From assembly GCA_030248215.1 (NCBI GenBank), contig JASANG010003248.1, forward strand, positions 1-64,000: a DNA stretch of 64,000 bases, in the 5' to 3' direction. Shown one piece after another: positions 22,042 to 32,374 of the stretch. Under the pieces are notes generated by a model, which was given only the letters and a program-made list of their open reading frames with translations, was not told the DNA's origin and made no database searches. The stretch is from Enoplolaimus lenunculus (Eukaryota > Nematoda > Enoplea > Enoplida > Thoracostomopsidae). Each line of letters starts with the position of its first letter. Within the stretch, counting starts at the first letter, position 1. The position numbers and the translations under genes are program-made.

Positions 22042-22923
22042 CTAACCGCCGGCGTATCGCGATCACTGTCGAATCGTATCCGTGGGAATTTTCCCACGGA
22101 CAAGTCCGTAGCTCGTGGGAAAATTCCCACGGACACGTCTACGACTTTAGACGATGCTAGACAAGTTGGAAACTTCAGTGAAGACTATTTTAGGCACGAT
22201 GGTGCTATTAACAGTTGTGCTGGAACCGTGAAAACCTCAAATGTCTTTAGTGGCGACATGGCGTCTATGGCAACAGACTGTGACGATAAGAGAGAAAAAC
22301 TGGATGAAAAAATTTCGCTAGACAAAGACGAACGATTTAAAACGGCGACAGTGAAAAAACGAATTTCGTTCAACGATGAAACCGATGTAATTCCTGACCG
22401 TCATGAATCGAACACTGGACCTGGGCGACCTGGAATTAATTCAATGTTGCGGCAACAACTGCGACGCGCTGAACGTGCCAAACATCTGTCAATCAATTAT
22501 CCAGCTTTGCCTGATCCGAACAAGTCAACTAATGGAAACGAAAATGGTTGTAGTTCAACGAATAATGACTTAGCTACCGCCAACAATAATTCGCGTGATG
22601 GTTGCAGTTTGACTAATATTGATTGTGCTACTGCCAACAGTGGAAACCTTAAAATTGGCAATTTTATCTACAGTCAAGTTGGAATACTGCGACGCGGATC
22701 ATCTCACAAACGAAAGCATCGCTCGATTAATTTTGCGTTTGATCACAACGCGGAATTAATGACTCCATTGACGGGAGACTGCACAAAAACTATTGAACAA
22801 ACCCAGTCAGAGCATTTGGATAACGCAATAAATACGCTTCGGGCTTTGGACGAAGAATATCAATGTTTATTAACACAACAGGATAATCAATGCTGGACGG
22901 CTGCCAACGAACAAACACTCTAA
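22042..22923 (+). CDS. Putative readthrough (or alternatively spliced) C-terminal extension
   Basis: In the frame of the last exon, no stop occurs from 22,042 to TAA at 22,921-22,923 (293 residues). Composition is protein-like and hydrophilic: an RGNFPTD/RGKIPTD near-repeat, an acidic/basic region with KKRISFNDE, an RQQLRRAERAK basic run, an Asn/Ser-rich linker with two similar 10-residue blocks (CSSTNNDLATANN, CSLTNIDCATAN), KRKHRSINFAF and a charged C-terminus. TGA-CTA is the known leaky stop context in animals, and a perfect hairpin follows. A second route to the same tail is removal of 22,038-22,178 (141 bases, GTGACT...TTCAG, multiple of three), but that donor is weak. A separate downstream gene is less likely because the first ATG is far inside. 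Confidence 0.6.
   Translation, partial: LTAGVSRSLSNRIRGNFPTDKSVARGKIPTDTSTTLDDARQVGNFSEDYFRHDGAINSCAGTVKTSNVFSGDMASMATDCDDKREKLDEKISLDKDERFKTATVKKRISFNDETDVIPDRHESNTGPGRPGINSMLRQQLRRAERAKHLSINYPALPDPNKSTNGNENGCSSTNNDLATANNNSRDGCSLTNIDCATANSGNLKIGNFIYSQVGILRRGSSHKRKHRSINFAFDHNAELMTPLTGDCTKTIEQTQSEHLDNAINTLRALDEEYQCLLTQQDNQCWTAANEQTL
22079..22133 (+). promoter_or_regulatory. Perfect 20-bp RNA hairpin 37 nt after the TGA
   Basis: TCCGTGGGAATTTTCCCACG (22,079-22,098) pairs completely with 22,114-22,133 around a 15-base loop. Each arm is itself nearly palindromic, and ACGGAC/GTCCGT at 22,095-22,108 offers an alternative small hairpin. A stable stem downstream of a leaky stop is a known readthrough stimulator; that role here is inferred. 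Confidence 0.7.
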
Positions 22924-24318
22924 AAGTAAAACTGGTTTGCAAAAAACCGAATCAAATCAAACTATTTTGGAAAAATCATCTCCTGCAATTTTGTATGAAA
23001 ACGCATTCTCAACGCGAGATTTTGTATTTTGTCGCTAAATTTGACGCTGTTTAGCAATTATCAGCAACAGTATTGCGCTGAGCACTTTTGCCCGTATTTT
23101 GTAATGTATGAAGCACATATCATCATTCGATGAAAGGTTTTGTAGTCTTCGTGTAAATCAATGGCAAGGTTCGAAATTCAGCATATTTTTTGTATTTAAC
23201 ATACCTGTCTGATTTCTGTACCCATTTTAAGGTTTGGACTTGGTTGAGTTCACCACATTCGAAAGCCTGCCATTAAACTCGTGGACGATGCTTCGAAAAA
23301 CGAACCTTGATTGCAATATACGCAATCCGAGGTGTTCTTTTAACTAGAAATTTGTTTAAATATTTTAATGTTTATTTGCGATTTCTTCAAAATCAACACA
23401 GGAAAAGGTATATTTTGGCAAGTGTATTCGATTCACCAAACAGCAATAGCGGTAACAATTAATTTTACCACAGCAATAATATTTTTGTAATATAAACGCT
23501 GTAAATGCGCAAAATAGCTGATAATGTTTCTGTGGTAGATTTTAGGAAATTCTATTTTTAAAGTTTAAATTTAGAAAAAAGATTTTTCCATATTTTTGGT
23601 TAAAATGTTCCATAACGCACTTTAAAATTATGCCAGTAGACGGCGGAACATGTTTAAACTCAAAGCGTTGACTTATTTAAAAAAGGTTTTTCAAAATCTT
23701 AATGACAATATTCGTAGCTTCAATTCACAGGTGAGACAGGTGATATTACTAACAGGGTTCCGGATCCAAACGGTGGCCAGCCAATCCCTTACCGGGGATA
23801 CGGACCTCATCGATATAACAGCAAAATCAAACTTTTCTACTAAAATTTAACAGTAAACTTTCGTTTTTTCTTATTCACTTCGCTTATGAGATGTTTTTCT
23901 TCATTATATATTTTCATACTCCGTCTTCGGGATTTTTAGGATCCACCAAAACGTATCCTGGCTTTGATTCCAATGAATTTGTTGTGAGAATTTTGTTCAA
24001 TTGTCCGGTTGTGCTTAATTGTGTTACATTTTCAAATTTTGTTATTTTGTGGTTTTTAATAATATTATGATTTGTGTTTCTTCTTTATTTTATTGTTTAT
24101 TGTATTTACTAAAATTGTTTTTGCAGCAGTGCTTAAACGTATTTTTAGTTTAAAATTTAACTGAGCTACAGTTTCAACTACTTTCAGTATGAAACTTATC
24201 GTTTAAACACCCTTTCTCGAATTCCATATTTTTCTCAAAAACCAGTATTGCACAGTTTATACGGTTTTGACCTTAAAATGCACTTGAGTTTGAATTTAAC
24301 AATACTTGAAATCTATGT
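22924..24318. other. Intergenic, 3' flank of CRIM1-like gene
   Basis: AT-rich, with no exon that I can support. Remnants of the ATTCTC-type MITE occur near 22,995-23,110. No clear polyadenylation signal stands out. Confidence 0.5.
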
Positions 24319-24478
24319 ATATGTCGTTGCCCAATCTGCTACTCAGGCCAATTACTAATTGGAATAGGCTAACCTGCTATTTTGCGTAATAGCAGTTTCA
24401 CCTAGGCTAAACTGCTATTAAGCTTATAGAAGGCCAATGGGTAATTAGCCTGAATAGCAGATTGGCCTACGACATATA
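24319..24478. mobile_element. Fold-back MITE, GACATATA/AATAGCAG family
   Basis: ATATGTCGTTGCCCAATCTG on the left is mirrored by GATTGGCCTACGACATATA on the right, with an internal AATAGCAGTTT/AAACTGCTATT inverted pair. Diverged pieces occur near 32,580-32,700 and 41,820-41,925. Confidence 0.75.
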
Positions 24479-27105
24479 TTCCAAATTCTACCACTCTGAA
24501 GGCTACTTGTATTTCACTGTGTTTTTTGTGTGTTTTCTAGTCATTAATGTTTTTTGAGTACAATAAATAAAGTTGCGTTAATCTTATGCGAGCTGTTTAC
24601 TTTTTAAAATGGCCAAAAAATTAAAGCCATTTTTTGCTTGCTATATTCGAGTGTCAATTAATCTAGAGGCTTTACAAGCCAGTATGTACGTACATGTTAT
24701 AACCGGAAATATGGTTCCGGTAAAAAATCGACCTCCGGTTCCGGAAGAATTTCTGTCAAAGCTATCCGCAAATTCGATAGTGAAATTACGCATATTGTTA
24801 CAAAATTGGTTTGTTTGGTGCGTGTCGTTTCAACTTTCAGTACAATTTTAAGGAAAAGCTTACAGGGATTTTGTAAAAGATCAGTGTAAAACCAAAAGAT
24901 TTAACGACACCTTACCGACATTTGCTAAAATTAGCAAATTAAATATAATTTTAATTGTGTAATTTCTCCTTTACCTCCGGATCCAGCAAAATTTGTTGAG
25001 TTTCGGCTCCTGTGTTTTTCACCTTCGTTGCAGCCTTGCAGCCTTATGCAAAATTTTTGTAATCTCACTCCTGGGTCATACGCGATTAATAAGCATTTCA
25101 ACGGCGAAATGACAAAAAATTCTGTGCTGCGCACGCGGTGTACACGGTGAATATTTGGGGCTGGATTAAACCCTAAAACCTAACCGTTTACTTACCATTC
25201 CAAGTGAAAATGTTACTTTTAGCAAAACAGCGATGCTCTCGTTCACACCACATTCGTCTAGATTTGTTCGACTCGTGACAAAGAACGGTTTGTAGCCTAA
25301 AACCTTGCACCGGATCTATGCTGAGGTTTAAAATTTGACCCGAATTATAGCGTAGCTTCGAAGACGGAACGGCCACCCAACAGTGATCATAACCAAAATT
25401 TTGGGATAAGCTTCAGATCCTTCTAAAAATTGCGTTTAGCTTTTCGTTCGTTTTGCTCGTAAACTTTGTTCCCTATTTTATCTTGCCTCTCCTTCCACCG
25501 CGGCAGCAGTTTCAGACTTTGCTACGATTTATTAAGATTATGTTTTTGAGTTATGTTTTTCAGAAAACTATAAGATTTTTAGTTAAAAAGTTATAAAAAT
25601 ACATGAAAATAACTGTCATAAATTGACAGTAGAAATTAAATTATTTTTTAAATTTTGGTTGTGAGTATAAACAGAAATTGTAAAATTGTCACGTTTTTGA
25701 ACAGCATAAAACGAGAAAATTACATATTTGTTTATGTTTTGCATTAACGCATTGATTTATTTTGAAGATGTATTTGCTTCACTTACAATTTCACAGCGCT
25801 GGGTAGGAAACGTTAGAGACGCAGAAAAAAGTTTGTATGGCCTAGTACTGTAGTGATCCGCATAAGAAGGGGGGCTGATATTAGTTGGACTCTCCAGAGA
25901 GCACCCATCTGTTATTCGATTACGGATTTTATTTTTTAATCCACTCTCAGTCACCCTTTGCTACTGACTTAGGAATGTACTGTCAAAACTGAGGTATGCT
26001 TTAAAGTTACGAACTCAACTTTATTTGGGCCTGGAGTCAGTTATGCGCTACAATTAAGAACACTTGACCTTCATGAACTTACTTATGGTTTAGGGACTCT
26101 GCCCGCTTACGGACTTTTATTAGGGAAACAAACTCGTATTGACTGGGTCTCAAAATTGGGGACCCCTATTATTACCTCCCTCTTATTCGGGTCACTACAG
26201 TAGTTCATTGGTTGGAACAATTTCTTAGCTTATATGCTAAAACAGTGCCTTAGCAAGTTCAGCAGACTGAAAGAGGGGCTAAAATATACAGCGGTGTGTG
26301 ATACGTGGTCTTGAGTTCCAAAATATGCAGTCGCATTCCTTCAAAAACATCTTCTTTTTAGATGTCAGCCAAAAAGTAAACGCAATGCAAATATATGATG
26401 TACAGATATACGGATCTGCCATAATTACAGTAATATGGGTAAGTTATAAGCCAATAATCAGCTCAGAAATATAGAAGGTAAAAAATAATCAAAGCCATAT
26501 ATTCACTACGACGTCAATTACCTTAGTTTTTTAAAAGTTACCTGGTTAGCACATTTTAACGCTTATTTTAATGCTACTGAAACGCCCGCGATACGTAATT
26601 TAGACATAAATAATGCGTCATCCACTTTATTTTGTGCCCGCCGTGTGGAAATTAGACACGCCTTTTCCCAAGTACGGTTTTACAAAATGCTAGCAACGAT
26701 AAATTGAATTTGGAAACTGTTTCAATTTTCCACTACTAAAGAATTTTTAAAATCGACTAGTAAATTGATAAGATAAATTAAAGTCCATTTACCATTAGCG
26801 ATTTTGAAAAGGACAGAAAAGGAAAATTGAAAAACAGTTTCTAAATTCAATTTCCACTGTCGTTTCAAGTTTCACTTGCCAAATGGACAATTGGAGAGGT
26901 GTTTTTCATTATTGCAATTTAAATATATTGTCCCTATTATCGAAAAGGAGAGAAAATATTTTCGTTTTCAATTTTGATATTGTCCACGTAAAATGTTACA
27001 ATTATCGAGAAAACAGAAATGTCAGAAGAGAAGACGCAAAGTTCAGCTGATCGCAACTTCAAAAGAGTAAAAAATTCTATTGTATTGGACACTGCAAAAG
27101 TATTT
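24479..27105. other. Intergenic with dispersed repeats
   Basis: Contains the CCGG-word repeat (24,700-24,980) and the AACCAAAATTTT...TTTTCGTTCG repeat (25,388-25,470). The rest, to 27,100, shows nothing gene-like on either strand. Confidence 0.5.
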
Positions 27106-27430
27106 ATGTCGCCAAGAGCGGATAATCGCTATTTAACAAGAGTATGCAACTGGGTACATTTTGGGTAGAAAAGAATGTACCCGGCACGCGTTGCGTTTTT
27201 GGCCTACCGCCCCTTTATTTAGAGGGGGTACAACCGGGGCGAACTATGGCACTTTTGTATGCGGCGTCAAACATGCCCCCGTTATAGTTTAATTAAGGGG
27301 TATTCATGTGATAGCGACAACCCCTCTAAACAAGGGGGGTCGGCCAAAAACGCAACACCCGGTGGTACATTTTTTACTACGCGGGACTCCAACAGTTGCA
27401 CACTCTTGTCATTATCCACTCTTGATGTTG
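27106..27430. mobile_element. MITE, AAGAGTGGATGATCAC family (longer form)
   Basis: Left end AAGAGCGGATAATCGCTATT, CAAGAGTATGCAACTGGGTA; right end GTTGCACACTCTTGTC, ATCCACTCTTGATGTT. The interior has two ACGCAAC words and TATGCGGCGTCAAACATGCC, shared with 14,350-14,400 in inverse. Confidence 0.75.
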
Positions 27431-29149
27431 CAAAATATTGCAACCACGTTGACAAGTGAGCGTCTAAAACGCAATGTTTTAGTAGTTTCAGATCGCATTT
27501 TCAACGCCAATAAATTCGTTGACTGCTAATGTTTATTTGGAAATTACAAAATTTGAAGCAATTGATCGCAATCAGGTCGCAAATGGTAAAATGATCCAAA
27601 ATGTACCGTAAGACAAGGGCGCAGCCAACGCGCATTCAGTGGTCAAATGTCTCCTTGGGTTTTTTAGGCAGGGTTTTTTCATTTTTTTATAAAACGCAAC
27701 CCACCTTTCCAAAATCCAAGTTGTGTCCATGCCATAATGGCGCGCACAATGGTATTAAATTGATAAACTGTATTGCGCCGCCCTAAATTACTGAAATTTA
27801 CCAAGTTTAGTTTACTTTTACCAGAAATATTCAGCTAACAATTATTCATGTTGAATTTTCAAGAATATTACATAATCATTTAAGAATCATCATTGAAACG
27901 CTTATCTTGTAATTTCATAAAAAAATGTGTTGTTTTTGGTTCATTATTCAAAAGCGTTTATACAATATTTTTACAATTTTGAAACGAAAGTGAAGAATTA
28001 ATTTTTTTCTGCTGGAAACTGACAAATATTGTGTACTTTTCACACCCCTCACCATAAATTCAATGGGAATGTATCCCTGGTGTACTCATCGTTGAACGCG
28101 AACTAATGTGCAACGAAGAGGGGGGATAACCAGGATTTCATATCAGAACCTGTACCAATTTTTGCAATCCTCAAATTATTTGGACGCTTGTAAACGTGTC
28201 TGTCAGTCATCTCTTCAGTAATTTCGAGAGTGAAATATCACTTGCTATCAGAGTGCAACCAGGGTGTAGAGATGTGGATATGTCCATCATCTAGTATAGG
28301 TTCGAAAACTTAGTATGTGACATCGGGTGAGCACCGAATTCTGGTGTGAGATGCTTTTCTGCACAGTATAATGTGAGTTGATCAGAAAAGGGCGGGTGGA
28401 CCCTGGAAGCGTCGCCACTGATCTGTGGAATCGCTGTCCGGTAAGCCCAAAGCTCGGTGGGTGCAGAAATTGAAGGCTCTAGATCGAGAGGCTTGCTTGC
28501 GGCGTCGGACATGCAGTAATGAATAAGGTAAAATCGGGATAACTTGATAAATCTTGTGCGGCGAGCATTGGGGTGTTTTAAGCGTGAAATATTATTGAAA
28601 TGGATAGGATTCACTTGATTAAGTCCCTTTTCATTTGGTTTACTAAGTTTTGAGGACTTTTGACAAGGTTTTACTTGGTTGAAAATATCGAACTTACTAG
28701 TATAAGAGTTGATTAACTCTGAGAGACTAAATAGTTGATATAACTATTTGTAAACGTTCTAAAAAGTTTAGCCCAAGCTGGATTCAGCTAGGGCAGGGCG
28801 GATTTGCCCGGTTTTGCTGAAAATTTCACGAAAATTTACCTAGAATTGAATGTGAAATTTTTGGGTGCAAAATGATGCATAGCTACCTAGTGTTGAACAA
28901 AGTTCTTCGGGAGTTTTGTGTATTTACGTTGGCTTTTGTTTTAATATGTAGAGAATTTTAAATTTGCTGTACGTGTTATGTTGTATATTTCACGTAGTTA
29001 GTATTGTCGCGACTGTAGGTGACTTGAGTGAATATTTTCTTATATGTATGCGTTCTCGGTTGGAATTTGTGACGAAATGTAAGGTAGTTTTATTTCGGGC
29101 GGTAAATCTTCGGATGCCTGGCGAGTTTTTGAAATGGTGTGTAAAAAGG

Positions 29150-30900
29150 CAATAACCGGTCCGGGATCCGCGGACCGGTTATGCAAAATAGATAGAAATT
29201 CAATAGGGACTCTGTTTAAATCTGCCCAGCAGTATTTTTGGGTAGAAAATCGTGAGTTGGGAAGTTGATTTTCGTGTGTTCTCTATCGATTGTTTCTTAA
29301 ATGATTTCAAATTTTGCAGTTGCACAGGCCGCCCGCTTGCGATCGCGAGTGGGTTGGTCCTGGGCAACTGGGATGGATTTCTGCGGTTGGACAATTTTGC
29401 AACATCCGTGCTGGGCAGGTTTAAGCGCCGATCGGCCTGATCTGCCGCCGTTACCGATTCCTACGTTTTCAACACCGGAGATAATAGTAAGTATATTTCA
29501 CGATTTATTTGTGTGTAGAATCGATTGCCGGATTCGGAATCTGATAGGTTTTAACCCAATTGCATTCAGGTTACTTTAAATATTTATGTGATATAACTAG
29601 TCCAGTTGATTTACATGGCTCAAAAATCGGACCAAAAGCAAAACTGTGCCGTAGCTCTGGGAGCGGATATACGTGCTACATGCTCAACTTCTATGGATCT
29701 CAAACCTGATGCAGATGAATTTCGCCCCTCCAGCTCCGGTGTTCGGCAGGCGATCGCCCTGCCGGCACCGGTGCCCAAATCAGCGAGCGCACCTAGCGCG
29801 GAACGAGAAACTGAGGAGGTAATGGCTAAGTCCTTGTTATACTTTGTATGCTTTATTTTACTTTTTCGTCTTTTCCGCCACGAAAGGCTTTCATCTTTGG
29901 TGCAGTTACATTTCTTTAATAAAGTGTTCAGACAAAGCTGGTGTAGTTCCTGTAAGCAAACTCTAATTGCCCCATGAAATTTGTATCCGGTACTTAACCC
30001 ACATTTTTCGACTATTTACACTGAGTACGAATTAGACACACACATAAGAGTTGTATGAGTGTCCTGGGCTGATCTGCCCGTGGCAAGGTGGATAATCGCA
30101 TAACCGGCGGATAGCGATTTCTCGCGTTTCTTCTAGTTAAAATGCTTAGACGGGTAATTTTAGTTAACTCTAAGTTAGTATTGCGCGCTTAAGCCTAAGT
30201 TTAGTTAAAACTCCTTAGCTTAAGTTATTATTCCCTTTGGGACGGTGCGCGGCTCGCCGTCACGCAGCCGTACGGGTCCGCCAGGTATCCGGTCATCCAC
30301 CTGGTGTCGAATGTGCATGCCGCTATCGCGGCCTGTTTTATCGGTCCGGTTCCGTAGAAGCCCCCATTTTTGTTGTGGTAGTGATTCTTGATTGTTTTGG
30401 TCCCGTGTAAACCCACCGTAATAGCTGGGAAGTCCCGCCTTCATCTCTCAGGGTGGCAGTAAAAGGGCGTTTTATCGTAGCACCCCAGAAATCGTCGCGG
30501 CGTATCCTCCACGGAACCGGAAACGCGGCTTTGCCGCCTAATAAAGGCGGCTAGGATTCGGCTGATCCACTCATAGGGGTGTACCCGGTGAGCGTGATCA
30601 CTCGGGGTTTAGGGGCGTCCGCCGGGGAGTTCGGCTGTCCAGTACACAACATCCGCTGGATGGGAACTCGTTGGCGGGATCCACGCTGGCGAGTTTCCTG
30701 AACGTGGATGGGACGGCCACTCTTCGTCGGGGGTCCCGACTCTGTTTGTTCGCTCTTACTGTGTGCACACTGGACCCTATGGACTTCGCGATTACTTCCA
30801 AGGATGTCGACCCAGGATGTACCCACTCCTGACATGGGGAGACCTCTCGTCCTGGTTAAAGGTAACATCCAGTAAAGTTAAGGGAGCTGAGAGTGGGCAG
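29150..30900. other. GC-rich island of unknown origin
   Basis: Base composition rises sharply above the AT-rich flanks. It opens with a perfect 12-bp inverted repeat (ATAACCGGTCCG...CGGACCGGTTAT, about 29,150-29,182); ATAACCGGCGG recurs at 30,100. Several open frames exist (plus 29,301-29,579 and 29,606-29,977; minus 30,220-30,444 and 30,551-30,868), with possible splice donors at 29,488 and 29,820. I recognise no domain, and the frames do not join convincingly. It may be a mobile or foreign insert, or a lineage-specific gene. Confidence 0.4.
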
Positions 30901-31319
30901 CATTCAATTTCCACCTTTATCTTTACACAGGGGTAAGAAAATACCGGTTCCAGACCTGGAGGTTAACAAAATTTGCCGAAACCGAACGCTAACGCAAATC
31001 CGGAGATAAAGCGACATTTATTCAAAAGTTGTACCGAAACCGATAAAGCCAAAGTCACCGAGCGATACAATTTTTGTAAAACAGAAAAATTTCAATGCTA
31101 CAATTTCTGGAACATCCGGCAAAAATTATACCGGAACTGGAAATGTATTTTTGTCGGAGCCAGAGACAGACGTCCGGTTACGCTTTGCCTCATATTGCAG
31201 TCTTGACGGTTTGTTTACAGGAACACATTGTGATACACGTAACTTTTTCACCGGTAAATGGAATCCTTGCGATTTTGTTTTCAACGTAAAAGTTTGTCAC
31301 AAAAACGCAGCCAATAACA

Positions 31320-31760
31320 CGTAAGAACATGGCCAATGTTACTTTAAGGGGCGTGATTTACTGTATTCCTAAGCCTAAAACCTGAACCTATGCGTTGCGA
31401 AAATGTGTTCCTAAACCTAAGCCTAAGCCTAAGCAAAAAATGTAATCTGGAATCTAAACCTACTCTTTTTAAGGTATAATCACTGAGAAACTATGGCTTA
31501 AGAACTGAGATTGGCGGATAATTTTATCTCTCATTCAGGGTCCTTGTTACTTTGAACTGTGTCTTGTTTTGCCCTGTGACTGATAATAAATTTGACAACG
31601 GTTCATAGACTAATCGGTCAATGCAAATAACATGGGCAGAACAGTATTATAAGCATATTCCTAAGCCTAAGCCTAAGCCTATGCCTAAACCTAAGCGTAA
31701 GCCTAAGCCAAGCAAAAAATTAGTCTAAAGCTTAAGCTTACACTTTTATAGTCCCACAGA
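31320..31760. repeat. Two hexamer-array elements (CCTAAG)n
   Basis: At 31,320-31,475 and 31,630-31,760. Both have the flank CATATTCCTAAGCC or GTATTCCTAAGCC, runs such as CCTAAGCCTAAGCCTAAG, and an A-rich right flank AAAAAATTAGTCTAAAGCTT leading to ACTCTTTT. Confidence 0.8.
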
Positions 31761-32259
31761 AATACGTCATTTGTATCAGGCTTTGATATCAGGTATAAAC
31801 CTATCGGATGCTGAATATTTACGGTTGTCACAGTGAATATCATAAAACAGATATTTTTAAAAAAATCGCTGTACTGATTAGTTTCGCTCTGATTGCATTC
31901 GCTAACAAATTTAGAAGTTTAAAATTCTTGACATTTAAAAAGCCAAAAATTAAAGCTGTCTTGATTCAATAAATAAGAACTTTTCGACCGGTGTACAATG
32001 TTTACATGCTGTATTCGGTAAACATCCGATTCTGGTTCTGGCACAAAATAACTATTCAGCCTGGTATCTAATAAATAAAAACGCTTTGAATTAATAGGTT
32101 TTGGTTCAGACTTTAACATTCCGCTGAGACTTAGGCTTAGGAATACAAAAAGTTTTGCGTAAACGCTCTGTATCACTGTTTTAAAAAAGTTTGTGTAAAT
32201 AAACAAACTTGTTCTTAATATTTCTTGCTTCCTAACTATCAGGTTTTATAACATTTTAG

Positions 32260-32374
32260 GTATTTCTGTTGGCCAAGGGTACGAGACTTTTACGTTGAAC
32301 CCAATCAAGAAACGGTTATTTTCGGAGACAACAATACAAAGTCGTTGATAATCCCGGCAGCAATTCATACACAG
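32260..32374 (+). CDS. MNNL-like paralogue 1, exon B'
   Basis: Acceptor ACATTTTAG, donor ACAGGTAAAT. Encodes YFCWPRVRDFYVEP, TVIFGDNNTKSLIIP and AAIHTQ. Entry phase 2 and exit phase 0, as in the paralogue exon at 41,159. Confidence 0.6.

Noticed and set aside
30220-30868. Minus-strand open frames in the GC-rich island
   Set aside because: High GC alone lengthens open frames; no domain, no splice continuity and competing frames on the other strand.
31539-31600. GPCYFELCL-like frame considered as the CC exon of MNNL-like paralogue 1
   Set aside because: Phase is wrong for joining to 32,260, no donor fits, and a stop follows.
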